Positions 26,539 to 35,997 are shown, counted from the stretch's first letter. The stretch is 64,000 nucleotides of DNA from Herbaspirillum rhizosphaerae (GCF_001189965.1 NZ_LFLU01000002.1:372001-436000), one strand, 5' to 3'. The notes: a model not told the origin generated them from the letters alone. Program-made: numbers and translations.

Positions 26539-28130
26539 ACCGCATGAGCATTCCTACGCGCAGTTTTCAGCAAGTCCGCGAAGATCTCCTGGCGCGCCGC
26601 GAGATCGCGCTGCTCGACGTGCGCGAAGAAGCGCCGCACGCCGAAGCGCATCCGCTGTTCGCCGCCAATTTGCCGTTCTCGCATCTGGAGCTGTTGGCGT
26701 ATGCGCGCATTCCGCGCCGCGACACCGCCATCGTCGTGCTCGACGACGGCGAAGGGCTGGCGCAACAATCCGCCGCCCGTTTCATCGCGCTCGGCTACAG
26801 CAACGTCAGCATCCTGGAGGGCGGCGTCAGCGGCTGGAAGGCTGCCGGCGGCGAGCTGTTCCAGGACGTCAACGTGCCCAGCAAATCCTTCGGCGAACTG
26901 GTGGAAAGCAAGCGCCACACGCCATCCTTGTCGGCAAAAGAAGTCAAGGCTTTGCTCGATGCCAAAGAAGATGTGGTGGTGCTGGATGCGCGCCGCTTCG
27001 ACGAATACCAGAACATGAACATCCCGACTTCGGTCAGCGTGCCGGGCGCCGAACTGGTGCTGCGCGTACGCGAACTGGCGCCGGATCCGAACACGCGCGT
27101 CATCGTCAATTGCGCCGGCCGCACGCGCAGCATCATCGGCACGCAATCGCTGGTCAACGCCGGCATTCCGAACCAGGTGCATGCACTGCGCAACGGCACC
27201 ATCGGCTGGACGCTGGCGGGGCAACAGCTGGAGCATGGCAACAGCCGTCAGTTCCCGACCGCCGTCGCCGCAGCGACGCGCGCACAGGCCGCTGCCGATG
27301 CGCGTGCGGTGGCCGATCGCGCCGGCGTCAAGCGACTCGATCAGGCGGGTTTGCAGGCCTTCCGTGCGGATGCCGCGCGCACGACCTATCAGTTCGACGT
27401 ACGCACGCCGCAGGAATATGAAGCCGGCCACTTGCCGGGCTTCCTCAGCGCGCCCGGCGGGCAGCTGGTGCAGGAAACCGAATCCAACGCCACCGTGCGC
27501 GGCGCGCGCATCGTACTGGCCGACGACGACGGCGTGCGCGCCAACATGACGGCGTCATGGCTGGCGCAGATGGCGTGGGAAGTGTATGTGCTCGACGGCG
27601 TGACGGCGTCGCAGTTTTCAGAACAAGGTCCGGCCGGACGTGAGTTGCCGCCGGCGCCGCCGTCGGAAAAAATCTCGCCGCAGACTCTGGCGACCTGGCT
27701 GGAGCGCAAGGACGGCACCGTCGTGGTCGACTTCGCCACCAGCGCCAACTACGTCAAGCAACATATTCCCGGTGCCTGGTTCGCGCTGCGTTCGCAATTG
27801 CCGCAGGCGCTGGCCAACTTGCCGCCGGCGGAGCGCTATGTCGTCACCTGCGGCAGCAGCCTGCTGGCCGCGTATGTGATCGGCGATGTGGCGGCGCTGA
27901 CCGACAAGCCGGTGTTCTTGTTGGACGGCGGCGACAACGGCTGGAAGGCGGCCGGCTTGCCGGTCGAGAGCGGCGACACCGCGCTGGCCTCGCCGCGCAT
28001 CGACCGCTATCGCCGTCCTTACGAAGGCACCGACAATCCGGCCTCGGCCATGCAGGCTTATCTCGATTGGGAATTCGGCCTGGTCGAGCAGCTCGGCCGC
28101 GACGGCACTCATGGGTTCTACGTCATATAG
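26535..28130 (+). CDS. Rhodanese-related sulfurtransferase with four rhodanese domains
   Basis: A 531-aa cytoplasmic protein built of four rhodanese folds: about 8-110, 130-235, 270-365 and 380-500. Domains 2 and 4 have active-site cysteines, C193 in VNCAGRTR and C439 in VTCGSSLL. Domains 1 and 3 have Asp-containing loops (VLDDGEG, LADDDGV) in place of the Cys loop and should be inactive. Repeated VLDARRFDEY / FDVRTPQEYE motifs mark the domains. Start overlaps the cysteine dioxygenase stop. A role in handling sulfite or persulfide from cysteine catabolism is inferred. Confidence 0.87.
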   Translation: MNRMSIPTRSFQQVREDLLARREIALLDVREEAPHAEAHPLFAANLPFSHLELLAYARIPRRDTAIVVLDDGEGLAQQSAARFIALGYSNVSILEGGVSGWKAAGGELFQDVNVPSKSFGELVESKRHTPSLSAKEVKALLDAKEDVVVLDARRFDEYQNMNIPTSVSVPGAELVLRVRELAPDPNTRVIVNCAGRTRSIIGTQSLVNAGIPNQVHALRNGTIGWTLAGQQLEHGNSRQFPTAVAAATRAQAAADARAVADRAGVKRLDQAGLQAFRADAARTTYQFDVRTPQEYEAGHLPGFLSAPGGQLVQETESNATVRGARIVLADDDGVRANMTASWLAQMAWEVYVLDGVTASQFSEQGPAGRELPPAPPSEKISPQTLATWLERKDGTVVVDFATSANYVKQHIPGAWFALRSQLPQALANLPPAERYVVTCGSSLLAAYVIGDVAALTDKPVFLLDGGDNGWKAAGLPVESGDTALASPRIDRYRRPYEGTDNPASAMQAYLDWEFGLVEQLGRDGTHGFYVI

Positions 28131-28158
28131 GGTATTGCCGAACGACAAATCGAAAAAG

Positions 28159-28190
28159 ACGCGACCCGATTACAATGACGGTCGCGTTTT
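28159..28190 (+). terminator. Rho-independent terminator after the rhodanese gene
   Basis: ACGCGACC (28159-28166) pairs with GGTCGCGT (28180-28187) around a 13-nt loop, followed by TTTTCTTTT. The next gene starts about 20 bp on. Confidence 0.75.
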
Positions 28191-28207
28191 CTTTTCTACA
28201 GGATTGC

Positions 28208-29104
28208 ATGCTACATCTCTCGCCGCGGGCCGTCGGTGCTTTGCTCGTCAACACGACTATCTGGGGCTTGTCCTGGATCGCCTTCAAATCCCTGCAACAG
28301 CAGGGCATCCATCCGATCTGGTCGACCGCGATCATTTTTTCGTTCTGCACGATCTGGCTGTTGCTGCTCAAACGCAAATCCATCGGGGAACTGCGCAAGC
28401 ATCCCGAGCTGCTGTACGTCGCAGTAGCTTCCGGCGTCAACAATATCGCGTTCAACGGCGCCGTGGCCTTTGGCGATGTGGTGCGGGTGGTGCTGCTGTT
28501 TTATCTGATGCCGATCTGGGCGGTGATTCTGGCGCGTCTGGTGCTGCACGAGCCGATCACCCGGCCGGCCGTGTTGCGGATTGCACTCGGGCTGCTCGGC
28601 GCGCTGATCGTGTTGTATCAGCCGTCCATCGGCGTGCCCCTGCCGCATGACCTGGCCGACTGGGTGGCCTTGCTCGGCGGTTTGAGTTTTGCCTTCAGCA
28701 ATGTGATGCTGCGCCGTTTGCACGGCGTGGCCGATGGCGCACGTTCGATTGCGATGCTGGGCGGCGGCGCAGTGCTGTCGCTGGTGCTGGGCGCTGCGCT
28801 CGCGGTGAGCGGCGTGATTGCCTGGCCTGCTTCCATCGGCGCACCGTCGATGCCGACGCTGGCCTTGTGGTCGGTGCTGTTCATGATTTCCAACCTGTGC
28901 CTGCAATACGGCGTGGCGCGCCTGCCGGTCAATATCACGGCGGTGGTGATGCTCGTGGAAATCATTGTCGCGGCTGCGTCGGCGTGGTGGATGGGGGCGG
29001 CGGAATTACGCGTGCAGGATTTCATCGGCGGCGCCTTGATCATCGCCACGCCCTGGCTGATTCGCGACAAACGGACCAACCCGGCGCTGCCGTCAGGACA
29101 TTGA
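28208..29104 (+). CDS. EamA/DMT family transporter
   Basis: Inner-membrane protein of 298 aa with ten predicted helices in two EamA repeats, of the RhaT/YdcZ drug-metabolite transporter type. MLHLSPRAVGALLVNTTIWGLSWIAFK is the first helix. ATG 28208 is used because the upstream in-frame stretch from 28067 belongs to the rhodanese gene and terminator. Substrate unknown; such proteins export amino acids or other metabolites. It converges with the GGDEF gene 7 bp away. Confidence 0.83.
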   Translation: MLHLSPRAVGALLVNTTIWGLSWIAFKSLQQQGIHPIWSTAIIFSFCTIWLLLLKRKSIGELRKHPELLYVAVASGVNNIAFNGAVAFGDVVRVVLLFYLMPIWAVILARLVLHEPITRPAVLRIALGLLGALIVLYQPSIGVPLPHDLADWVALLGGLSFAFSNVMLRRLHGVADGARSIAMLGGGAVLSLVLGAALAVSGVIAWPASIGAPSMPTLALWSVLFMISNLCLQYGVARLPVNITAVVMLVEIIVAAASAWWMGAAELRVQDFIGGALIIATPWLIRDKRTNPALPSGH

Positions 29105-29111
29105 TACGTCT

Positions 29112-30218
29112 TTAGTCCGCCAGCACGACGCGGTTGCGGCCGCTTTCCTTGGCGCGGTAGAGCGCTTCGTCGGCGCGCGCGACCAGCTTCTGGCGCGCCA
29201 CGTCGGCCGGGATGCTGCGGTCCGGCGGCGTTTGCGCGGCAGCGCCGATGGAGACGGTGATCTGCAGCGCATTGTCGGCATCGGCGCCGGCGATCAGGAT
29301 CGCCTGCTGGGCTACGCTGGCGCGGATGCGCTCGGCGATGCGGGCGGCATCCTGCACCGTCGCCTGCGTCAGCAGCACGATGAATTCTTCGCCGCCGTAG
29401 CGTCCGAGCGAGTCGCTCAGGCGCAATTCTTTTTTGATCCGTGTGGCCACTTCACGCAACACGTCGTCGCCGCTTTGATGGCCGAATTTGTCGTTGACGC
29501 GCTTGAAGTGGTCGATGTCGATGAACAGGCAGGACAGGGCGGAGCGCTCGCGCTGGGCGCGCCCGATTTCTTCCTGCATGCGCTGTTCGATGTAGCGGCG
29601 GTTGTTGACGCCGGTGAGCGGGTCGGTCAGGCCGATGTGTTTCAGGCGCTCGTTGTTGATGACGTTTTCCAGGCAGATGGCGACCACCGAGGCCAGGCGT
29701 TCGATGAAATCGGTCGCCAGGTTGCCGGTAAAACGTCCTTCATGTGCGCTGCCCAGCGCCAGGCAACCGATCAGTTTCTGGTGGCGCATGAGCGGCAACA
29801 CCGCAACGCTGGCCGGCTGGTAGCTGGGAAATAATGGCTTATGCAGCGCCGGCTGGTAAGGACCCAGCGTCGGCTTGTGCTGGTCCGGCGACAGCGGCGT
29901 GCTGCCTTCGACGTGGAACAGCAGATTGGGATATTCATCCAGGCCGATTTGCAGGTCCTGCAGGATGCGGCGGATGTCGAAATCGTGGTCGATCAGGGTG
30001 AGGGTGACGATTTCCAGATTGAAGGTGTTCGGCATCAGCAGGGACACCGTTTCAATCAGGTCGCGGAATTCGCCGGAGCCGATCAGGCGCAGGTCGAAAG
30101 CCTGATGGCGTTGCATGATCTGCTGGTTGATGCGCGCTTGTTCCAGAAGATCCTGCATCTCAGCATGCAACTGCTGATTCTCTTCGATCAGTGCTTGAGT
30201 GTCGACAGCGCTTTTCAT
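29112..30218 (-). CDS. Diguanylate cyclase with GAF/DUF484-like sensor domain
   Basis: A 368-aa cytoplasmic GGDEF protein making c-di-GMP. An N-terminal coiled coil (about 5-40) and a GAF/DUF484-like domain (about 45-190) precede the cyclase. The active site reads GGEEF, and R-L-S-D five residues before it is an intact RxxD inhibitory site, so product feedback is expected. LTDPLTGVNNRRY and FIDIDHFKRVND are intact. No EAL domain. Ligand of the sensor domain unknown. Confidence 0.9.
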   Translation of the reverse strand: MKSAVDTQALIEENQQLHAEMQDLLEQARINQQIMQRHQAFDLRLIGSGEFRDLIETVSLLMPNTFNLEIVTLTLIDHDFDIRRILQDLQIGLDEYPNLLFHVEGSTPLSPDQHKPTLGPYQPALHKPLFPSYQPASVAVLPLMRHQKLIGCLALGSAHEGRFTGNLATDFIERLASVVAICLENVINNERLKHIGLTDPLTGVNNRRYIEQRMQEEIGRAQRERSALSCLFIDIDHFKRVNDKFGHQSGDDVLREVATRIKKELRLSDSLGRYGGEEFIVLLTQATVQDAARIAERIRASVAQQAILIAGADADNALQITVSIGAAAQTPPDRSIPADVARQKLVARADEALYRAKESGRNRVVLAD

Positions 30219-30335
30219 CTTTGATCCGGTCTTGCAGCCGCTCTTTTTTCCCTAACATGGTGCATGCCGCCCCACGTTCCCTGTTGCCCGCTGCGCCGTA
30301 TTGCGTCGGCGTCATGAGGGCGCACAAGCTTACCA

Positions 30336-31250
30336 TTACCGCGCTGCGGATGGCGATAGGCCGGTAAAAAATCGTTCGCCCATTTCTTCCAGTCCCAGCG
30401 ATTGCAAGACTTCCTGCAGGCGTTCGGTCGGACGTTTGCGCGGCAGGTCCTTGTAGCGGGCGATGATCAGTTCGTTCTTCATCGAGTGCTCCCAGCCGAC
30501 CAGTTCGGTGACACTGACCTGATAGCCGTGCGCCTCCAGTTGCAAACAACGCAACACGTTGGTGACCTGGCTGCCGAATTCGCGTGTGTGCAGCGGATGG
30601 CGCCACAGTTCGGTCAGCGATGTGCGGCCCAGCGACTGGCCCTTGTTGCGGTTGAGCACCGAGGCGACCTCGGCCTGGCAGCAAGGCACCAGCACCATGA
30701 ATTGCGCGCGCTTTTTCAGGGCGAAGTGGATGGCGTCGTCGGTGGCGGTGTCGCAGGCGTGCAATGCCGTGACCACGTCGATCTGTTCCGGCAGGGCGGT
30801 GGATTCGATGGAGTCGGCCACCGACAGGTTGAGGAAAGACATGCCGGGGAAGCCGAGCCGTTTTGCCAGGTCGGCCGACTTCTGCACCAGTTCTTCGCGG
30901 GTTTCGATGCCGTAGATACGCGACGCGCCTTCCAGCGATTTGAAGAACAGATCGTAGAGGATAAAGCCGAGATACGACTTGCCGGCGCCATGATCGACCA
31001 CGCTGACATCGGGATGCTGCGTACGGATTTCCTGCAGCAGCGGTTCGATGAACTGGTACAGGTGATAGACCTGCTTGAGCTTGCGGCGGCTGTCCTGGTT
31101 CAGCTTGCCGTCGCGCGTCAGGATGTGCAATTCCTTGAGCAGCTCGATCGACTGGCCGGGACGGATTTCCGGCGCGAGTTCGGTGGGCTGGGCGTCGCCC
31201 TTGGCCTTGGTTTTTTGCTGACCTGCCGGTCGTGCGTCTGGCTTGCTCAT
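30336..31250 (-). CDS. SAM-dependent methyltransferase (Methyltransf_32-like)
   Basis: A 304-aa protein with a lysine-rich start (MSKPDARPAGQQKTKAKG) and a class I methyltransferase domain: VVDHGAGKSYLGFILYDLF is the SAM loop, RIYGIETREE follows, VTALHACDTATDDAIHFAL and VLVPCCQAE are hallmarks of the Methyltransf_32 family. ATG at 31250 is the natural start; the open frame beyond is antisense to the MFS gene. Target unknown, possibly RNA or protein. It lies head to head with the MFS gene. Confidence 0.8.
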   Translation of the reverse strand: MSKPDARPAGQQKTKAKGDAQPTELAPEIRPGQSIELLKELHILTRDGKLNQDSRRKLKQVYHLYQFIEPLLQEIRTQHPDVSVVDHGAGKSYLGFILYDLFFKSLEGASRIYGIETREELVQKSADLAKRLGFPGMSFLNLSVADSIESTALPEQIDVVTALHACDTATDDAIHFALKKRAQFMVLVPCCQAEVASVLNRNKGQSLGRTSLTELWRHPLHTREFGSQVTNVLRCLQLEAHGYQVSVTELVGWEHSMKNELIIARYKDLPRKRPTERLQEVLQSLGLEEMGERFFTGLSPSAAR

Positions 31251-31574
31251 GTCGTTGCTGCTTGCGTGGTCGGCATGCTGGTATTGCCGCGCCCGTGGAC
31301 GGTTTGCGTCCGGCGGCGGCGTTGCAGGCCGGGGATGAATGGAGAGCGCGATTTTACCAGCAGTTCGCGCGATGCAAGGCGGCAGCGGAAAGGGCGGTTG
31401 GCGCAGACCGTTATCTTGTGTCCCTGCAGCAATACACGGATCGGGGGATAATTGCGCATCCGTCTGAAAAATGTCTTGGCTCTCCTTCGGCCATAGCCAG
31501 GTATTACCTCGTCCGGGGCGCACCGCAAATTCGCTGCGCCTCGGATTGTTTTGTGCGCCATCCTGAAAGCGATC
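31251..31574. other. Gene-free 324-bp divergent region
   Basis: This region separates the divergent methyltransferase and MFS genes. Both strands carry open frames here, but they lack ribosome sites and look like extensions. It likely holds both promoters; GGATAAT at about 31445-31451 is a possible -10 for the MFS gene without a clear -35. Nothing else was recognised. Confidence 0.5.
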
Positions 31575-32822
31575 ATGTCTTTGAATCAACCCGCCGCATC
31601 TGCCGCCGCACCCGTCACTGGTACTGCCTTGCAGCAGCAAGCGGCCAGCCACAGTTGGCAGATACTGGCCTTCCTGAGTGCGCTGATGGCCTTCGCCTCG
31701 ATTTCCACCGACCTGTACCTGCCCGCGCTGCCGGCGATGGAGCTTGCCTTGCATGCCGATGCCGGCAAGCTGGAATGGACGCTGTCCGGCTATCTGGTCG
31801 GCTTCAGCCTCGGGCAACTGGTGTGGGGCCCGGTCAGCGATCGCTACGGCCGGCGGCTGCCGGTGGCGTTGGGGCTGGTGCTGTTCATCATCGGCTCGGC
31901 CGGTTGCGCGATGTCGACCAGCGCCGGCATGATCATCGGCTGGCGCGCGGTGCAGGCGGTCGGCGCCTGCGCCAGCGTGGTGCTGGCGCGCGCCATGGTG
32001 CGGGATCTGTACTCCGGCCACCGCGCAGCGCAGATGATGTCGACGCTGATGACGGTAACCGCGATTGCGCCGCTGGTGGGGCCGAGCCTGGGCGGACAAA
32101 TTCTGCAATGGTCGTCCTGGAGCGCCATTTTCTGGACGCTGGCCGGCGTCGGCGCCGTCACCCTGGCGGGCCTGTCCATGCTGCCGGAGACTTTGCCTGC
32201 AGCGCGCCGGGTGCAGGAGCCGCTGCGTCGCGCGATCATGCGCTACGGCGAATTTCTGCGTCATCGCCGCGTGCTCGGCTATGCCGGCGCAGGAGGTTTT
32301 TTCTACGGCGGCATCTACGCCTACCTGGCCGGCACGCCGTTCGCGTACATCACCTACCACCACGTGTCGCCGCAGTTTTACGGCGTGCTGTTCGGCGGCG
32401 GCATCATCGGCATCATGGCGACCAACCTGCTGAACTCGCGGCTGGTGCATCGTATCGGCGGCGACCGCCTGCTGCGCGGCGGCACTGCGGTGACAGCGCT
32501 GTCGGGGCTGTGGCTGGCGCTGGATGCGGCTACCGGATGGGGCGGCCTGGCGGGATTGGTGGCGCCGTTGTTTTTGTTTGTTGGCGTGACCGGCTTCATT
32601 GTTGCTAATTCCATCGCCGGCGCGCTGGCCTGCTTTCCTGAGCGCGCGGGAGCGGTGTCGGCGCTGGTCGGCGCGATTCAGTACGGCACCGGTATTCTGG
32701 GCTCGGCGCTGGTCGGCGCGTTTGCCAACGGCACGCCGGCGCCGATGGGCTGGGTGATTGCGGCGATGGGCGTCGGCAGTTATTTGTGCGCGCGCTTCCT
32801 GGTGCCGCATACGCCGGACTGA
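31575..32822 (+). CDS. Bcr/CflA family MFS drug efflux transporter
   Basis: Proton-driven exporter of 415 aa with twelve predicted helices. Family marks: STDLYLPALPAM in helix 1, GYLVGFSLGQLVWGPVSDRYGRR (motif A) and RAVQAVGACASVVLARAMVRDL. Relatives export bicyclomycin, chloramphenicol or sulfonamides; the substrate here is unknown. ATG 31575 is used; it begins the soluble SLNQPAASAAAP segment. A strong terminator follows. Confidence 0.88.
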   Translation: MSLNQPAASAAAPVTGTALQQQAASHSWQILAFLSALMAFASISTDLYLPALPAMELALHADAGKLEWTLSGYLVGFSLGQLVWGPVSDRYGRRLPVALGLVLFIIGSAGCAMSTSAGMIIGWRAVQAVGACASVVLARAMVRDLYSGHRAAQMMSTLMTVTAIAPLVGPSLGGQILQWSSWSAIFWTLAGVGAVTLAGLSMLPETLPAARRVQEPLRRAIMRYGEFLRHRRVLGYAGAGGFFYGGIYAYLAGTPFAYITYHHVSPQFYGVLFGGGIIGIMATNLLNSRLVHRIGGDRLLRGGTAVTALSGLWLALDAATGWGGLAGLVAPLFLFVGVTGFIVANSIAGALACFPERAGAVSALVGAIQYGTGILGSALVGAFANGTPAPMGWVIAAMGVGSYLCARFLVPHTPD

Positions 32823-32838
32823 TCCTGCCCGTGAAATG

Positions 32839-32875
32839 AAAAGAGCCGCATGATTTCTCATGCGGCTCTTTTTTT
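32839..32875. terminator. Rho-independent terminator after the MFS gene
   Basis: AAAAGAGCCGCATGA / TCATGCGGCTCTTTT with a TTTC loop, then Ts to 32875. It is symmetrical and also ends the convergent ychF transcript. Confidence 0.92.
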
Positions 32876-32906
32876 ACCCGTCCGGGCTTAATCAGACGTT
32901 CACGAC

Positions 32907-33998
32907 TTAAACGTTGAACAGGAAGTTCATCACGTCGCCGTCCTTGACGATGTATTCCTTGCCTTCGGCGCGCATCTTGCCTGCTTCCTTGGCGCCTGCT
33001 TCGCCCTTGAAGGCGATGTAGTCTTCGTAAGCGATGGTCTGTGCGCGGATGAAGCCGCGTTCGAAGTCGGTGTGAATCACGCCGGCGGCTTGCGGGCCGG
33101 TGGCGCCGACCGGCACTGTCCAGGCGCGGACTTCCTTGACGCCTGCGGTGAAGTAGGTCTGCAGGCCGAGCAGCTTGAAGCCGGCGCGGATCAGACGATC
33201 CAGGCCCGGCTCTTCCATGCCCATGTCGGCCAGGAATTCGGTCTTGTCGGCGTCGTCGAGGTCGGCGATTTCAGATTCGATGGCGGCGCAGATGGCGACG
33301 ATCGGTGCGCCCTGTTCTGCCGCGTACTTGGTCAGCAGGTCCAGCAGCGGGTTGTCGGTGAAGCCGGTGTCGGAGACGTTGGCGACATACATGGCCGGCT
33401 TGGCCGTGATCAGGCACAGCGGCTTGATCAGCGCCATCTCTTCAGCGTCCAGACCCAGCGCGCGCACCGGCTTGGCATCGTCCAGCGCCGGCATGATGCG
33501 TTCCAGCAGGGCGACCAGCTTGGCGGCGTCCTTATCGCCCGAGCGGGCTTTTTTCTGTTCGCGGTGGATGGCTTTTTCAACGGTGCCCATGTCGGCCAGC
33601 GCCAGTTCGGTCTGGATCACGGCGATGTCGTCCAGCGGGCTGACTTTGCCGGAGACGTGAATCACGTTCGGATCTTCAAAGCAGCGCACCACGTTGACGA
33701 TGGCGTCGGTTTCGCGGATGTGCGACAGGAACTGGTTGCCCAGGCCTTCACCCTTGGACGCGCCGGCGACCAGGCCGGCGATGTCGACGAACTCGACTGT
33801 TGCCGAAAGGATACGTTCCGGTTTGACGATGTCTGCCAGCGCCTGCAAGCGCGGATCGGGCACTTCGACCATGCCGACGTTCGGTTCGATGGTGCAGAAC
33901 GGATAGTTTTCGGCGGGGATGCCCGCTTTGGTCAGGGCATTGAAGAGGGTCGATTTACCGACGTTGGGCAGGCCCACGATGCCGCATTTGAGGCTCAT
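32907..33998 (-). CDS. ychF: Redox-regulated ATPase/GTPase YchF
   Basis: Obg-family P-loop NTPase of 363 aa that prefers ATP and binds ribosomes. G1 is [15 protein letters not shown] near the N-terminus, G3 [18 protein letters not shown]; the NVSD motif replaces the usual G4; a C-terminal TGS domain ends in [10 protein letters not shown]. The minus-strand leader has TACAAT (34033-34028) as a likely -10. Confidence 0.95.
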   Translation of the reverse strand: MSLKCGIVGLPNVGKSTLFNALTKAGIPAENYPFCTIEPNVGMVEVPDPRLQALADIVKPERILSATVEFVDIAGLVAGASKGEGLGNQFLSHIRETDAIVNVVRCFEDPNVIHVSGKVSPLDDIAVIQTELALADMGTVEKAIHREQKKARSGDKDAAKLVALLERIMPALDDAKPVRALGLDAEEMALIKPLCLITAKPAMYVANVSDTGFTDNPLLDLLTKYAAEQGAPIVAICAAIESEIADLDDADKTEFLADMGMEEPGLDRLIRAGFKLLGLQTYFTAGVKEVRAWTVPVGATGPQAAGVIHTDFERGFIRAQTIAYEDYIAFKGEAGAKEAGKMRAEGKEYIVKDGDVMNFLFNV

Positions 33999-34149
33999 GA
34001 CAAAATTCTTTCTTAATCAAAAGCGGTATTGTAGCAAGTCGGGCCGCCTAACTATAGCTTTAGGAGCGGTTTGGGCGCGGACAGGCGAAGGGGTTTGCAA
34101 GACAAGGGCGATTGTCGGGAAATTCGCCAAAAACACGGCAAGAATGCCG

Positions 34150-34173
34150 CAACGCACCAGGATTGGTGCGTTG
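34150..34173 (+). other. Perfect 10-bp hairpin in the mlaF leader
   Basis: CAACGCACCA (34150-34159) and TGGTGCGTTG (34164-34173) are perfectly complementary around a GGAT tetraloop. No T run follows, so it is not a terminator. It lies about 125 bp before mlaF in the 300-bp gap (33999-34298), which otherwise shows only a TACAAT box at 34275-34280 and the ychF promoter. It could be an operator or an mRNA leader structure. Confidence 0.55.
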
Positions 34174-34298
34174 AAGTGTTTCCAATTTGTTTCTGTGTGT
34201 TAAAAGGCCGGTCCGGCGTTGGTTTGTATTTACACTCGCTATGGCCTGATCAAAAGCAATTGTTCTTTTTGCTCTACAATGTCGCCTTTGGAGAATTC

Positions 34299-35114
34299 TT
34301 GGTATCCGTCTTGCCTAACATCGTAGAAATCCGCGACTTACACTTTGGTTATGGGGACCGTCCGATCCTGTCGGGCCTCCGCATGGACTTCCCGCGTGGA
34401 AAAGTGATCGCCGTCATGGGCGGTTCCGGTTCCGGTAAAACCACGATCCTGCGTCTGATCGGCGGCCAGCTGCGTCCGCAATCGGGCAGCCTGACCGTGG
34501 ACGGCCAAAATGTACCGGACCTGAATACGTCGGGGCTTTATCTGCTGCGCCGCAAGATGGGCATGCTGTTCCAGAACGGCGCCTTGTTTACCGACATGAC
34601 GGTGTTCGACAACGTCGCTTTCCCGCTGCACGAACATACCGATCTCCCGGAAGAACTGATCCGCGACCTGGTGCTGCTCAAACTCAATGCGGTTGGTCTG
34701 CGCAATGCCGCCCGCCTGAAGCCGGCCGAGATTTCCGGCGGCATGGCGCGCCGTGTGGCGCTGGCGCGCGCGATCGCGCTGGACCCGGCGCTGATCATGT
34801 ACGACGAGCCGTTCGCCGGGCTCGATCCGATTTCCATGGGCGTGACCGCCAACCTGATCCGCAAGCTCAACGATGCGCTTGGCTCGACCTCGATCCTGGT
34901 GTCGCATGACGTCAATGAGTCGTTCGGGATCGCCGATTACGTCTACTTCCTGTCGGAAGGCAAGATCGTCGCGCAAGGCACGCCCGACGAGATGCGCGCT
35001 TCGCAGGATCCTTACGTCAAACAATTCGTGCACGCCGAGGCCGATGGCCCGGTACCGTTCCACTATCCGGGCCGCTCGCTGGCAGAGGACGTCGGCCTGG
35101 GAGGGCAGCAATGA
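34299..35114 (+). CDS. mlaF: Lipid transport ATPase MlaF
   Basis: ABC ATPase of about 271 aa energising the Mla phospholipid transport system, which keeps the outer leaflet of the outer membrane free of phospholipid. Walker A GGSGSGKTT, signature ISGGMARR and Walker B LIMYDEPFAGLDPI are present. No ATG exists before the conserved PNIVEIRDLHFGYG; TTG 34299 is chosen since GGAGA lies 4 nt upstream, with TTG 34311 as the alternative. The stop overlaps mlaE by ATGA. Confidence 0.9.
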   Translation: MVSVLPNIVEIRDLHFGYGDRPILSGLRMDFPRGKVIAVMGGSGSGKTTILRLIGGQLRPQSGSLTVDGQNVPDLNTSGLYLLRRKMGMLFQNGALFTDMTVFDNVAFPLHEHTDLPEELIRDLVLLKLNAVGLRNAARLKPAEISGGMARRVALARAIALDPALIMYDEPFAGLDPISMGVTANLIRKLNDALGSTSILVSHDVNESFGIADYVYFLSEGKIVAQGTPDEMRASQDPYVKQFVHAEADGPVPFHYPGRSLAEDVGLGGQQ

Positions 35115-35890
35115 TTCTCGATTTCTTCGCTGCGCTCGGCCGCACGCTGCGGGAGTTCGTGCTGGGACTCGGCTTTGCCGCGCGCATGTTCTGGACCGTG
35201 GTGCGTTCGTCCGGCGGCCTGTGGCGCCGTCCGCGCCTGATCACGGATCAGATCCACTTCATCGGCAACTATTCGCTGGTGATCATCGCCGTGTCGGGCT
35301 TGTTCGTCGGTTTCGTGCTGGGTTTGCAGGGGTATTACACGCTAAACAAATACGGCTCCGAACAGGCGCTGGGCTTGCTGGTGGCCTTGTCGCTGACGCG
35401 CGAGCTCGGTCCGGTGGTGACGGCGCTGCTGTTCGCCGGTCGCGCCGGCACCTCGCTGACGGCGGAAATCGGCCTGATGAAGGCCGGCGAGCAACTCTCC
35501 GCGATGGAAATGATGGCGGTCGATCCTTTGCAGCGCGTGATTGCGCCGCGTTTCTGGGCGGGTGTTGTTGCCATGCCCGTGCTGGCGGCAATTTTTAGTG
35601 CTGTCGGGGTGATCGGTGGTTATATTGTGGGTGTGCTCATGATCGGCGTCGACGAAGGCGCGTTCTGGTCGCAGATGCAGGGCGGCGTGGACGTCTGGAA
35701 CGACATCGCCAACGGCGTGCTCAAGAGCGTGGTTTTCGGTATTGCGGTAACCTTTGTTGCGCTCTATCAAGGATATGAAGCCAAGCCGACGCCAGAAGGC
35801 GTTGCGCGGGCCACGACGCGCACCGTGGTGATTGCTTCGCTGATGGTGCTGGGACTGGACTTCTTGCTGACGGCGCTGATGTTCAGCTAA
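35111..35890 (+). CDS. mlaE: Lipid transport permease MlaE
   Basis: Inner-membrane permease of 259 aa with about five to six helices. It has the MlaE signature NYSLVIIAVSGLFVGFVLGLQG and LTRELGPVVTALLFAGRAGTSLTAEIGLMKAGEQLSAMEMM. It forms the membrane dimer carrying the MlaD hexamer. Its start overlaps the mlaF stop by 4 nt; a 107-bp gap precedes mlaD. Confidence 0.95.
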   Translation: MILDFFAALGRTLREFVLGLGFAARMFWTVVRSSGGLWRRPRLITDQIHFIGNYSLVIIAVSGLFVGFVLGLQGYYTLNKYGSEQALGLLVALSLTRELGPVVTALLFAGRAGTSLTAEIGLMKAGEQLSAMEMMAVDPLQRVIAPRFWAGVVAMPVLAAIFSAVGVIGGYIVGVLMIGVDEGAFWSQMQGGVDVWNDIANGVLKSVVFGIAVTFVALYQGYEAKPTPEGVARATTRTVVIASLMVLGLDFLLTALMFS

Positions 35891-35997
35891 GCAAGGCAGT
35901 CGACGAGCAAGAACAAGAGAGAGGGAAAGCCTGCAACGGGTTCGGTGTCATGAACTTCGCAGCGCAGGCTTCTGATTGATTTTTAGGATGGCTAGGT

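Noticed and set aside
31247-31576. A 109-codon frame in the divergent gap
   Set aside because: No ribosome site, no domain, and it overlaps both likely promoters.
30336-32861. An 841-codon minus-strand frame suggesting a fused long methyltransferase
   Set aside because: Only the 304-codon part from 31250 is protein-like; the rest is antisense to the MFS gene and starts without a ribosome site.
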